This document shows, piece by piece, positions 1 to 8,326 of a DNA stretch of 31,429 nt. The first letter of the stretch is position 1. Every line of letters starts with the position of its first letter. The DNA lies in assembly GCA_028139685.1 (NCBI GenBank), contig JAOINQ010000008.1:1-31429 (forward strand), in the 5' to 3' direction. Below the pieces are notes generated by a model that ran no database searches, had not been told where the DNA came from, and saw nothing but the letters and a program-made list of their open reading frames with translations. A program made the position numbers and the translations under genes. This DNA is from Betaproteobacteria bacterium (GTDB taxonomy: Bacteria; Pseudomonadota; Gammaproteobacteria; Burkholderiales; Burkholderiaceae_A).

Positions 1-1016
1 TCCTCGAAATCTAAAATTTTAAAACCTTTTGTTAAACGACTAGCATTTAAAATGTATTCGAACAAAACCTCTGCACCAGGTAAATGGCTAGTTTTTTTGA
101 AAAATTGATTGTTCGACTGAATTTTTTCTACGTAACCAATTGGGTTAGCATTAACAACTCGCCGTTCTATTGAATAATTATTCGTGATTTTAGAATGTGC
201 ACCCGCCCCTATTCCTATGTAATCGCCGAACTCCCAATAATTCATATTGTGCTGACAACGCTTTCCATCCATAGAATAAGCTGATACTTCATATCTCGAA
301 TATCCGTTTCTCGCTAACTCATTAATTATCAACATGTACATATCCCAAATTACTTCTTCGCATGGTAATTTTGGAATATTAGAGTAAAACACTGTGCCTG
401 GTTCAATTGTCAACTGATAGTATGATGTATGAGCAGCATTGAAAGTTTTTAACGTATCAATATCCTTTCTAACTTTGATTTGATTTTGCTCGGGCAAACC
501 GTACATTAAATCTATATTTACATTTGTGAAGATTTTGCACACCTCCATCAGAAACAACTCAATCTGCTCAGGGCTGTGCGTCCTGCCAATCTTTTTTAAG
601 GATATGTCATCGAACGACTGTGCTCCAACGGATATTCTATTAACGCCTAGATGATTTAAACCAAAAAAATATTCTTCAATTGATGAATCATGATGCATGT
701 TTAAAGGATTTACTTCAAAAGAAATCTCTGAGTTTTCCTCGATATCCATTACTGAATGTATCTCTTTAAATAAGATCTTTATAAAATCTATCGGAAACAA
801 GTTTGGAGTTCCTCCCCCAAAATATACAGTCTTTATTTTTCTACTTTTAAAAAGTTCTGACCAATCCCTTAACTGGGTAATCATAGCATTCGTATACTCT
901 TCAAACTGATGCTGATCTCGCAACAAATGGGAGTTAAAATCGCAATAAGGACACTTTTTATCGCACCACGGTAAATGAATATAAAGACTCAAAGGTATAT
1001 CTTCAGCCCGAAACAT
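1..1016 (-). CDS. hemW: HemW radical SAM heme chaperone (C-terminus cut by window edge)
   Basis: Radical SAM protein of the HemW (formerly oxygen-independent coproporphyrinogen oxidase-like) family, which delivers heme to cytosolic or membrane hemoproteins. Reading in from the ATG at 1016, the protein begins MFRAEDIPLSLYIHLPW. It then shows the cluster motif C-DKK-C-PY-C followed by DFNSH, typical of HemW, and the SAM-binding glycine stretch YFGGGTPNLF. Further in come NRISVGAQSF and NIDLMYGLPEQ, both usual for the family. The frame stays open to base 1, so about 338 residues are visible and the end of the protein is missing. The start lies 4 bp after the rdgB stop, so it is the third gene of an rph-rdgB-hemW operon, an arrangement common in Betaproteobacteria. 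No strong Shine-Dalgarno is seen; translational coupling to rdgB is likely. Confidence 0.95.
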   Translation of the reverse strand, partial: MFRAEDIPLSLYIHLPWCDKKCPYCDFNSHLLRDQHQFEEYTNAMITQLRDWSELFKSRKIKTVYFGGGTPNLFPIDFIKILFKEIHSVMDIEENSEISFEVNPLNMHHDSSIEEYFFGLNHLGVNRISVGAQSFDDISLKKIGRTHSPEQIELFLMEVCKIFTNVNIDLMYGLPEQNQIKVRKDIDTLKTFNAAHTSYYQLTIEPGTVFYSNIPKLPCEEVIWDMYMLIINELARNGYSRYEVSAYSMDGKRCQHNMNYWEFGDYIGIGAGAHSKITNNYSIERRVVNANPIGYVEKIQSNNQFFKKTSHLPGAEVLFEYILNASRLTKGFKILDFE

Positions 1017-1020
1017 TCTT

Positions 1021-1641
1021 TTATTTTTGAAACCTCTGAAAAAGTTCTGAGCTAATTTGTTTTAAAGCCTTTCCTCTGTGACTGACCTGGTTTTTTTCAT
1101 GTAACAATAATTGGGCAGCAGTCTTTTTTTCTTCAGGCAGATAGAAAATAGGATCATATCCAAATCCCCTTTCCCCTTTTGGCTCAAATGCAACAACGCC
1201 CTCCCATATGCCGCGAGAAACTATAGGATCCGGATCATCATGGCTTTTCAAAGCCACAATCGTAGTTATAAATCTACATCGACGTTGGGCAAAGGTCTTA
1301 GCTGGTCTCATACATACAAGTAGTTTTTTTATATTTTCCTCATCCTGCTGACTCTTATTTCCAGAAGAAATACTTGCGAATCGAGCTGATCTCACCCCGG
1401 GTAAACCTCCGAGAAAATCTACTATTAAACCGGAGTCGTCTGCAATTGAAGGTAAGCCGGTAACCAAACTTGCATATCTTGCCTTTTCTAGAGCATTTTC
1501 GAGAAAAGTCTCATGCGGCTCCTTTGGAGATTTTCTTCCGATGGATTTGAAAGATTCTAGCGAGGCCTTGCCCTCAAAAAATTTTTCAAATTCTAATAAT
1601 TTTCCCTCATTGTTTGATGCTAACATCCATTTAGATATCAC
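1021..1641 (-). CDS. rdgB: RdgB/HAM1 non-canonical purine NTP pyrophosphatase (dITP/XTP)
   Basis: House-cleaning nucleotidase that hydrolyses dITP, ITP and XTP to monophosphates and keeps deaminated purines out of nucleic acids. It is 206 aa, the normal family length. Visible motifs are the N-terminal substrate loop LASNNEGK (residues 7-14), the metal-binding ADDSGL around D68/D69 followed by GGLPGVRSARF, GERGFGYDPIF (157-167), and the base-recognition motif SHRGKAL (187-193). The start overlaps the end of rph by 11 bp, consistent with coupled translation in an rph-rdgB-hemW unit. Nothing looks degraded. Confidence 0.97.
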   Translation of the reverse strand: MISKWMLASNNEGKLLEFEKFFEGKASLESFKSIGRKSPKEPHETFLENALEKARYASLVTGLPSIADDSGLIVDFLGGLPGVRSARFASISSGNKSQQDEENIKKLLVCMRPAKTFAQRRCRFITTIVALKSHDDPDPIVSRGIWEGVVAFEPKGERGFGYDPIFYLPEEKKTAAQLLLHEKNQVSHRGKALKQISSELFQRFQK

Positions 1642-2392
1642 AACTTGTCAACCTTTTGAGAGATATCTGTTGAACCATGATTTTTTGCATCTCAAAAAGG
1701 ACTCCCATTCCTTTCTCTGCGAAAGTTATCATCTCAATCAGTTCGCTCTTACTAAATGTCCTGCGCTCCGCAGTACCTTGAATTTCAACTATATTCAAAC
1801 CAGGCTGCATGACAACATTTAAGTCAATGCCGCAACCAGCGTCTTCATCGTAATCAAGGTCCAATACTAATCTTTCGCCAACAAACCCCACAGAAATAGC
1901 AGCCACTCTTTTGATAAAGTCCAAATTTTTCTCTTCTATAAAATTACTCTCTTTATTTAATGCATCAAATAATGCTAGCCAACTTCCCGTAATTGAGGCA
2001 CAACGTGTGCCGCCATCTGCTTGAATTACATCGCAGTCAATAATCACAGTTTTCTCTCGGATTAAAGATAAATCCAATGAGGACCTTAAAGTCCGTCCGA
2101 TGAGCCTCTGTATTTCCAAAGTCCGGCCCGACTGTTTCCCTTTTACAGCTTCCCTATTGATACGATTATTTGCACTGCCCGGTAGCATGGAATATTCTGC
2201 AGTAATCCAACCTCTATCGGTCCCTTTTAACCATGAGGGACACTTATTTTCTATATTAGCCGTGCATAATACCCGCGTATTGCCTTGAGAAATAAGTACC
2301 GAGCCGTCACTATTGGATACGAAATCTCTCTCCAGGCTAACCTCCCTAATTTGATCAACTAATCTACCATTTTTCCTTTTATAATCATTCAT
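1631..2392 (-). CDS. rph: Ribonuclease PH, 3'-end tRNA processing exoribonuclease
   Basis: Phosphorolytic 3'-5' exoribonuclease that trims tRNA precursors to mature 3' ends. It is 253 aa, a little longer than the usual ~240. Recognisable family stretches are GSVLISQGNTRVLCTA (30-45), GWITAEYSMLPGS (61-73), KGKQSGRTLEIQRLIGR (84-100) and IDCDVIQADGGTR (118-130). The last holds the acidic/arginine active-site signature. The ATG at 2392 faces the yicC start with only 24 bp between, so the promoter for this three-gene operon must be very short or reach into yicC. No Shine-Dalgarno is visible before the start. Confidence 0.96.
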   Translation of the reverse strand: MNDYKRKNGRLVDQIREVSLERDFVSNSDGSVLISQGNTRVLCTANIENKCPSWLKGTDRGWITAEYSMLPGSANNRINREAVKGKQSGRTLEIQRLIGRTLRSSLDLSLIREKTVIIDCDVIQADGGTRCASITGSWLALFDALNKESNFIEEKNLDFIKRVAAISVGFVGERLVLDLDYDEDAGCGIDLNVVMQPGLNIVEIQGTAERRTFSKSELIEMITFAEKGMGVLFEMQKIMVQQISLKRLTSCDI

Positions 2393-2416
2393 GATATTTA
2401 ATTTAATTTATAAGAT

Positions 2417-3373
2417 ATGACTGCCAAAAGTATGACTGGTTTTGGGGAGGTTTCATGCTCTAACGAATTCGGGCTAATTGTAGCAGAAATTAGGTCTAGT
2501 AATAATAGATTTCTCGATATTACTATCAAACTCCCAGATCAGCTAAAAAGCATAGAGTACAAGATTAGAGAAATAGTTTCAAAATACGCTTTTAGAGGAA
2601 AAATTGAAGTCCGGCTAACCCTTCAACCTTTAAAAAACGGTGAGCACAGTTTAAAACTTAATAAACAAAAGGTTGACGAAATTATCGCTTTGCAAAATGA
2701 GATATTGCTATCGTCCGGAAGTTTTGAGAAATTAGGAATAAACGATATTTTAAAATGGCCAGGAGTTATCCACGACGGCGCTGTATTCGAAAAAATTAAC
2801 AAGCAGGAATTACTAGACATATTTGAGTCCGCATCAAAAGAATTTGATAGCTTTACAAAAAGAGAAGGTTTGCAGCTAGTCAAGCAAATAAAAAACTGTG
2901 CTAGTCAAATTGAATCTTTGATAAAAAAAGCTGATAAGATTGCTCCCTTAGCATCGGATGCGATGTTAAAGAAAATTTCCGTTCGTTTATCAGAGGCATT
3001 TAAAGAAACTAATATTGAAAAAATTATAGGGGCCGAGCAAAAAGAGGGTTCGAACAATGCCACGCAAAACTCGAGCAGTGATCTCATTAAGGCTATTCAT
3101 GAAAGAATCCGCTTAGAGGCCTCGATGAGTGCTATGAAAGTAGACGTATCAGAGGAATTGGAAAGGATCAAATCTCATATTCGCGAACTGAGAAACGTAA
3201 TAGATAACGATCGTGTTTTAAAAGGGAAGAGGTTAGATTTTCTTGCGCAGGAACTACACAGGGAGGCAAATACTATTGGTGCAAAAGCTTTTAACCAGGA
3301 CCTGAGTATGATCTCGCTAGATTTGAGAATTTATATCGAGCAGATCAGAGAACAGGTACAAAATCTTCAATAA
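2417..3373 (+). CDS. yicC: YicC family endoribonuclease/stress-induced protein
   Basis: YicC/YloC family protein. Members have been linked to endoribonuclease activity and to stationary-phase growth. It is 318 aa, slightly longer than the typical ~290. The N-terminus carries the hallmark SMTGFGE followed by EIRSSNNRFLDI. The C-terminal domain has DVSEELERIKSHIRELR, GKRLDFLAQELHREANTIG and a final IEQIREQVQNLQ, all standard for the family. The ATG at 2417 is kept because it puts the SMTGF motif at residues 5-9, where relatives have it. It leads a plus-strand series yicC-gmk-rpoZ-spoT. No Shine-Dalgarno precedes it; a TATAAG box lies immediately upstream. Confidence 0.93.
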   Translation: MTAKSMTGFGEVSCSNEFGLIVAEIRSSNNRFLDITIKLPDQLKSIEYKIREIVSKYAFRGKIEVRLTLQPLKNGEHSLKLNKQKVDEIIALQNEILLSSGSFEKLGINDILKWPGVIHDGAVFEKINKQELLDIFESASKEFDSFTKREGLQLVKQIKNCASQIESLIKKADKIAPLASDAMLKKISVRLSEAFKETNIEKIIGAEQKEGSNNATQNSSSDLIKAIHERIRLEASMSAMKVDVSEELERIKSHIRELRNVIDNDRVLKGKRLDFLAQELHREANTIGAKAFNQDLSMISLDLRIYIEQIREQVQNLQ

Positions 3374-3385
3374 ATATTAAATATT

Positions 3386-3961
3386 ATGAACACTGGACAT
3401 TTGTACGTAATCTCCGCTCCGTCGGGAACCGGGAAAACCAGTCTAGTAAAAGCTCTTATAGAAAAAGATCCATCTATCAGACTTTCTGTATCAACGACCA
3501 CCAGAGAACCTCGCGCTAGTGAGGTAAATGGCAAGGACTATTTTTTTGTAAAAAAAGAAGATTTCGACAAACAAATCAATAACAACGAGTTTCTAGAGTG
3601 GGCTTATGTGTTTGGAAATTTTTATGGGACATCCGCAACACTTGTCAAAAACAGCATAAATAGAGGGGAGAAAGTTCTTTTAGAAATTGATTGGCAAGGT
3701 GCTTTTCAAATTAAAAAACGATATAGTAGAGCAAGTCTTACACTGATATTTGTTGCGCCTCCATCACTCGAGATTTTGAAGGAAAGGCTCCAAAAAAGGG
3801 GTCAAGATAAAGTAAGTGTGATTGCCGAGAGACTGGCAGCTGCTAAAGAAGAAATGGCAAAATCTGACAATTTTGATTATGTTATTATAAATGACAACTT
3901 CGATACTGCAGTTAGCGAACTCTACACTATAATAAACAGCGCACAAAAAGGGGGCTCATAA
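3386..3961 (+). CDS. gmk: Guanylate kinase
   Basis: Phosphorylates GMP to GDP using ATP, an essential step in nucleotide metabolism that also links to (p)ppGpp supply. It is 191 aa. The P-loop is APSGTGKTS (11-19). The GMP-binding region reads [20 protein letters not shown], with the expected Arg, Tyr and acidic residues. [15 protein letters not shown] and [13 protein letters not shown] follow, and the lid/adenine region has [11 protein letters not shown]. It lies 12 bp after yicC and 1 bp before rpoZ. No Shine-Dalgarno is evident before its ATG, in contrast to rpoZ. Confidence 0.97.
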   Translation: MNTGHLYVISAPSGTGKTSLVKALIEKDPSIRLSVSTTTREPRASEVNGKDYFFVKKEDFDKQINNNEFLEWAYVFGNFYGTSATLVKNSINRGEKVLLEIDWQGAFQIKKRYSRASLTLIFVAPPSLEILKERLQKRGQDKVSVIAERLAAAKEEMAKSDNFDYVIINDNFDTAVSELYTIINSAQKGGS

Positions 3962-3962
3962 A

Positions 3963-4166
3963 ATGGCCAGGATAACCATAGAAGATTGTTTGGAACAAAT
4001 ACCAAATAGATTTGATTTAGCTCTGTCTGCTACATACAGGGCCAGGCAACTAGCACAGGGTTCAGTTCCTAAAATCGAAACCAAAGATAAGCCGACTGTG
4101 GCAGCATTACGAGAAATAGCAGGTGGTCATGTAGGAATTGAAATGCTCAGAAAGGTTCCACTTTAG
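3963..4166 (+). CDS. rpoZ: RNA polymerase omega subunit
   Basis: Small RNA polymerase subunit that supports beta' folding and contributes to a ppGpp-binding site. It is 67 aa, at the short end for proteobacterial omega. The N-terminus [19 protein letters not shown] and the following [12 protein letters not shown] are diagnostic. [13 protein letters not shown] closes the conserved part. A clear GGGGG ribosome-binding stretch lies about 8 bases before the ATG, inside the end of gmk. The gmk-rpoZ-spoT order is classical in proteobacteria and couples GMP metabolism, polymerase and stringent response. Confidence 0.97.
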   Translation: MARITIEDCLEQIPNRFDLALSATYRARQLAQGSVPKIETKDKPTVAALREIAGGHVGIEMLRKVPL

Positions 4167-4174
4167 GGTTTTAG

Positions 4175-6358
4175 TTGCCTATATTCAAAAGAACCATATC
4201 TGATGAGCTGATAAAAGCGACCTTTTATTTATCTAGGTCGGATAAAGCTAAACTAAAAAAAGCAATTTCTTTCTGTGAAAGTGCTCATGTCGGACAGTTT
4301 CGAAAGACAGGGGAGCCATACTCAAATCATCCAATAAATGTTGCTCTTATTTGTGCCGGTTGGAGACTCGATGTGGAAGCCTTAGTAGCAGGACTTTTGC
4401 ATGATACTGTTGAAGACACTTCAACTAGTTTGCGTAGTATTTCTAACCTTTATGGTGATAAGGTTGCTGAACTTGTTGATGGATTATCAAAGGTTGACCA
4501 ACTGGTTTACAGAAGCTTCGAAGAAAAAACTGCAGAAAATTTCCGGAAAATGTTATTGGCAACTGCAGCAGACGCAAGAGTAATTTTAATAAAACTTGCC
4601 GACAGGCTACATAACATGCAAACTTTAAGTGCATTATCTAAGACAAAAAAGAAAAGGATTTCCAAAGAAACTCTCGAAATATTCGCTCCAATTGCTCACA
4701 GACTAGGATTTAATGAAGTTTGCAGGAAACTGGAAGATTTGTGTTTTGCAAATCTATATCCAAAAAGGTACAAAGTACTTAACGAGGCAATCTCAAAAGC
4801 TAGAGGAAACAGAAGAGAAATCATCTCCGAATTGCAAAAAAAAATAATCAATCATATCCCTAGCTTTGGAGTAAAGGGTAAAGTTTTTGGGAGAGAGAAA
4901 TCCTTATATTCGATCTATTTGAAAATGAAAGAGAAGCGAGTTAGTTTTGCAGAAGTTTTTGATATTCATGGATTCAGGATAATTGTTAAGACCTTAACGG
5001 AATGTTACATGTGCCTTGGAGCTTTGCACAAACTATTTAAACCGATTCCTGGAAGGTTTAAGGATTACATCGCTTTACCAAAATCGAATGGGTACCAATC
5101 ATTACACACCGTTGTTATGGGACCTTATGGAACACCGTTGGAGTTACAAATAAGAACAGAGAACATGCATAGCTTATCAGAAGTAGGTATTGCATCCCAT
5201 TGGCTCTACAAGAAAAAAGAAAAAGATACATCTCCGGTGCAGTTTAAGACACATGAATGGATGAAATCGCTTCTTACGGTACATAAACAAACGGCCGGTC
5301 CTTCAGAGTTCATCGATTATCTAAAAATAGATTTGTTTCCTGATGTAATTTACGTTTTTACTCCTCAAGGTGAAATCATAGAATTGCCAAGAGGTTCCAC
5401 TCCAGTCGACTTCGCCTATTCCATCCATAGCGATGTTGGAAAAAAATGTATCGGAGCTAAGATAAACAATCAAAATGCACCGCTGGATACAAAACTAAAA
5501 AACGGGGATGTTGTATCTGTTCTCCAACACCCTAATGCAAAGCCAGACCCATCATGGCTAAGCTTTGTTCGAACTTCGAAAGCTCGTGCCACGATAAGAA
5601 ATACTTTAAAAAAAGAGACGCGCGAGCGAGTGATTGCCTTTGGCAAAAAGCTCATGCTTCATGCGATTGAGGCATTAAACGAAAAAATAGATTTTGAGAA
5701 AGACATTCCTTGGGAACTGTTGTTTACTGAAATAAGCTTAAATAATCGAGATGAACTTTTTGAAAAAGTCGGATTAGGTTATCTTTACGCTGAAGCTGTG
5801 GCACAGAGAATTTTAATAATTCTAAAATCAAAATCCTTGCCCGCAGCATTTTCGACTGATGTAAAACAAAAAATTGAGCTTTCCATGCAACATCTAACAG
5901 ATGCTTCCAAATCAATATCAATTAATGGAACCGAGGGTCCTGCTGTAAATTATGCGGTTTGCTGTTTTCCGATTCCGGGCGATCCCGCTCATGGCTTCCT
6001 GTCCGGAGGCAAAGGGTTATTGGTACATAGAAAAACTTGTACCGCTTCTAATAAGCAACGAACTAATGACCCTGCAAGGTGGGCCGATATTCTTTGGGAG
6101 GAAATAAATGGTAAACAATTTGTTTGCTACCTACTACTCGAAGTCGAAGAATCTCCAGGGGTACTCGCAAAAATCGCCTCTGCGATTTCGATTACTAAGA
6201 GTAACATTGTTGATGTATCAATCAACCGCCATAAGGGTTCCTTTTTCTGTACGCTTAAGATAGGTTTAGAAATTTCTCACAGAGTTCATTTGGCAGAGGT
6301 GCTCCGAAATATTAGAAGAGTTAGCGCGTTAGCAAAGGTTACTAGATTAACAAAATAA
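4175..6358 (+). CDS. spoT: Bifunctional (p)ppGpp synthetase/hydrolase SpoT/Rel
   Basis: Long RelA/SpoT homologue controlling the stringent-response alarmone. It is 727 aa. Domains in order: HD hydrolase with FRKTGEPYSNHP (42-53) and LLHDTVEDT (74-82); synthetase with VFGREKSLYSIYLKMKEK (237-254), GRFKDYIALPKSNGYQSLHT (293-312) and LELQIRT; TGS about 388-452; helical/zinc-finger-like region with CC near 'VCCFPIPGD'; C-terminal ACT about 645-725. The hydrolase motifs are intact, and RFKD is the basic RxKD type of bifunctional enzymes rather than the acidic ExDD of RelA. Both activities are therefore expected. The start is TTG at 4175, with AGGG overlapping the rpoZ stop 6 bases upstream. No in-frame ATG lies near the start. 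The stop is 3 bp from the convergent mog stop. Confidence 0.96.
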   Translation: MPIFKRTISDELIKATFYLSRSDKAKLKKAISFCESAHVGQFRKTGEPYSNHPINVALICAGWRLDVEALVAGLLHDTVEDTSTSLRSISNLYGDKVAELVDGLSKVDQLVYRSFEEKTAENFRKMLLATAADARVILIKLADRLHNMQTLSALSKTKKKRISKETLEIFAPIAHRLGFNEVCRKLEDLCFANLYPKRYKVLNEAISKARGNRREIISELQKKIINHIPSFGVKGKVFGREKSLYSIYLKMKEKRVSFAEVFDIHGFRIIVKTLTECYMCLGALHKLFKPIPGRFKDYIALPKSNGYQSLHTVVMGPYGTPLELQIRTENMHSLSEVGIASHWLYKKKEKDTSPVQFKTHEWMKSLLTVHKQTAGPSEFIDYLKIDLFPDVIYVFTPQGEIIELPRGSTPVDFAYSIHSDVGKKCIGAKINNQNAPLDTKLKNGDVVSVLQHPNAKPDPSWLSFVRTSKARATIRNTLKKETRERVIAFGKKLMLHAIEALNEKIDFEKDIPWELLFTEISLNNRDELFEKVGLGYLYAEAVAQRILIILKSKSLPAAFSTDVKQKIELSMQHLTDASKSISINGTEGPAVNYAVCCFPIPGDPAHGFLSGGKGLLVHRKTCTASNKQRTNDPARWADILWEEINGKQFVCYLLLEVEESPGVLAKIASAISITKSNIVDVSINRHKGSFFCTLKIGLEISHRVHLAEVLRNIRRVSALAKVTRLTK

Positions 6359-6361
6359 TAA

Positions 6362-6949
6362 TCATTTATTTTTAGGTCTAAATGACTTGCAAACATTTTC
6401 GTCAGTAATAATAACGGGTCCTCCAATAAGCTCAAGACCATATGGTACTGCCGCAAAAACACCAGGAACCTTTATTTCGCCGGCTTTATCTCTGACTCCT
6501 TCGAGAGTCTCTTGAATAGCCCTAGGCTGGCCCGGTAAATTAATAATCAAAGAGGATTTTCTAACGACTGCCACCTGACGAGATAGAATTGCTGTTGGTA
6601 CAAAGTTTAGTGATATTTGTCTCATCTGTTCACCAAAGCCAGGTAATAGTTTTTCCCCAATTTCTAGCGTAGCATCCGGAGTAACGTCTCGTGGAGCAGG
6701 CCCAGTGCCACCAGTAGTAAGAACTAAATCACATTTTTCCTCATCAACCAACTTAATCAAGGTATCTTTTATCAAACTCTTGTCATCAGGAATAAGATGT
6801 TCCTCCGTTCTAAATGGGCTAATAACAGCTCTTTTCAGCCAACTCTTAAGGCAAGGAATTCCCAAATCTTCATAAATATTACTACTAGCACGGTCACTTA
6901 TTGAAACAAGACCAACACTTAATTCTGACAAATTCCCCAATTTCACCAT
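6362..6949 (-). CDS. mog: Molybdopterin adenylyltransferase Mog (MogA/MoaB family)
   Basis: Adenylates molybdopterin as the step before molybdate insertion into molybdenum cofactor. It is 195 aa, the usual Mog length. VGLVSISDRASSNIYEDLGI opens the conserved domain, LVLTTGGTGPAPRDVTPDAT is the MPT-binding signature, and LPGFGEQMRQIS and INLPGQPRAIQE follow. Mog next to pmbA is a betaproteobacterial neighbourhood. The start is less certain: the ATG at 6949 has a weak AGG about 9 bases upstream. GTG at 6946 or TTG at 6940 or 6931 would also leave the domain whole, since relatives begin only a few residues before the VSISDRAS motif. It is divergent from pmbA with 12 bp between starts. Confidence 0.93.
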   Translation of the reverse strand: MVKLGNLSELSVGLVSISDRASSNIYEDLGIPCLKSWLKRAVISPFRTEEHLIPDDKSLIKDTLIKLVDEEKCDLVLTTGGTGPAPRDVTPDATLEIGEKLLPGFGEQMRQISLNFVPTAILSRQVAVVRKSSLIINLPGQPRAIQETLEGVRDKAGEIKVPGVFAAVPYGLELIGGPVIITDENVCKSFRPKNK

Positions 6950-6955
6950 TATAAT
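6925..6955 (+). promoter_or_regulatory. Candidate sigma-70 promoter for a leaderless pmbA transcript
   Basis: CTGACA at 6925-6930 (five of six to TTGACA) and a perfect TATAAT at 6950-6955 are separated by 19 bp. The -10 box ends 6 bases before the pmbA ATG at 6962, so transcription would start at or next to the A of the start codon. No Shine-Dalgarno precedes that ATG. The same bases read ATTATAAT, a palindrome, and could also act as a -10 toward mog. Seen directly; promoter activity is inferred. Confidence 0.55.
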
Positions 6956-6961
6956 TTACCT

Positions 6962-8326
6962 ATGGGAACAAATAATAATTCACAATTCATTTACACCTCC
7001 TCAGAGCTGAAGATGATAGCACAAAAAATGCTCGGTCTTGCTCACGAAGCGGGGGCTGTGCAAGCAAGTGTTGATGTGACCGAAGATTACGGCCTGTCGA
7101 CTCAAGTTCGACTCGGACAGCTTGAAACGAGCGAAAATAATAGAGAAAAATCAGCAAGCATAACAATTTACAATTCAGGTAGAAAAGGATTCGCTGAAAC
7201 GTCAAATTTTGAGTCAGATGCACTTCAACAGACCGTTTTAAAAGCCAGAGATATTGCGAAGTACACTAAACCCGATAAGTTTTCGGGTTTACCAAACAAA
7301 GAGGAGCTTGAGTTCCATCCACGCGATGATCTTGAGCTGTATTTTCCATGGAAAATTGGTATCGAGGAAGCGGTTGATATAGCTCTGCGTTGTGAAGCAA
7401 GTGCTTTGAGGACTGACAAACATATTAAAAACTCCGAGGGCGCCGCTGTTAATGTTCATCACAGTAATTTTTATTCTGTAAATTCTTTAGGATTTCAAGG
7501 TGGTTATAAGCAGAGCAGACACACTGTTTCGGTCGCTCCAATTGCCACTAGGAATGGGGAAATGGAAAGGGACTTCTGGTACTCATCGGACAGAAATTTT
7601 AATAATTTGGCTACTCCTGAGGATGTTGGTAGCCATGCTGCTCAACGAGCTCTGGCTCGACTGGGTTCTAGAAGGATTTCTACTCGTAAATCACCTGTAC
7701 TTTTTGACGCTCCAATAGCTGCAAGTTTATTAGGATCATTCGTGCAAGCGATTAGTGGTGCTTCTCTTTACAAGAATTTAACTTTTCTTGATAAAAGTCT
7801 TGATGCCAGGATTTTTCCTGAATCTATTTGCATTGAAGAAAATCCGTTTTTGATTGGAGAAATGGGTTCGGCACCATTCGATGATGAGGGTGTGAAGGTG
7901 CGCCCCAGACTAGTTGTCGAGAATGGAGTTGTCAAGGGCTACTTTTTATCGAGTTACAGTGCAAAGCGTTTGAATATGTATAGTACTGGCAATGCGGGTG
8001 GCTCACACAATTTAAGGATGTTTGACACTAACAGTCATCCTGAAAATTGTTTAAATAAAATGTTTAAACTTATGGGAAACGGACTTTTTGTTACAGAACT
8101 AATGGGTCAGGGGGTGAACATAATTACAGGTGATTATTCCAGGGGCGTTTCAGGTTTTTGGATACAAAATGGGCAAATTTCATTTCCGGTTTATGAAATA
8201 ACGATAGCAGGTAATTTAAAAGAAATGTTTCAAAAAATAGTATCAATTGGTGCCGATGAATATCGTAGAGGTGCTAAAACGATTGGGTCAGTATTAATCG
8301 AAACGATGACTATTGGTGGAAGCTAG
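6962..8326 (+). CDS. pmbA: PmbA/TldE family metalloprotease-complex subunit
   Basis: TldE-type partner of the TldD/TldE protease that processes small peptides such as microcins or CcdA-like antitoxins. It is 454 aa, matching the family. The N-terminus SELKMIAQKMLGLAHEAGA and VRLGQLETSENNREKSASI are family-typical. So are SPVLFDAPIAASLLGSFV, LVVENGVVKGYFLSSYSAKRL, the TGNAGGSHNLRM stretch and the C-terminal FQKIVSIGADEYRRG and GSVLIETMTIGG. No HExxxH metal site is present, which fits TldE/PmbA rather than TldD; no tldD is in the window. The start at 6962 matches relatives and appears leaderless. The stop codon directly abuts the convergent typA stop. Confidence 0.95.
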   Translation: MGTNNNSQFIYTSSELKMIAQKMLGLAHEAGAVQASVDVTEDYGLSTQVRLGQLETSENNREKSASITIYNSGRKGFAETSNFESDALQQTVLKARDIAKYTKPDKFSGLPNKEELEFHPRDDLELYFPWKIGIEEAVDIALRCEASALRTDKHIKNSEGAAVNVHHSNFYSVNSLGFQGGYKQSRHTVSVAPIATRNGEMERDFWYSSDRNFNNLATPEDVGSHAAQRALARLGSRRISTRKSPVLFDAPIAASLLGSFVQAISGASLYKNLTFLDKSLDARIFPESICIEENPFLIGEMGSAPFDDEGVKVRPRLVVENGVVKGYFLSSYSAKRLNMYSTGNAGGSHNLRMFDTNSHPENCLNKMFKLMGNGLFVTELMGQGVNIITGDYSRGVSGFWIQNGQISFPVYEITIAGNLKEMFQKIVSIGADEYRRGAKTIGSVLIETMTIGGS

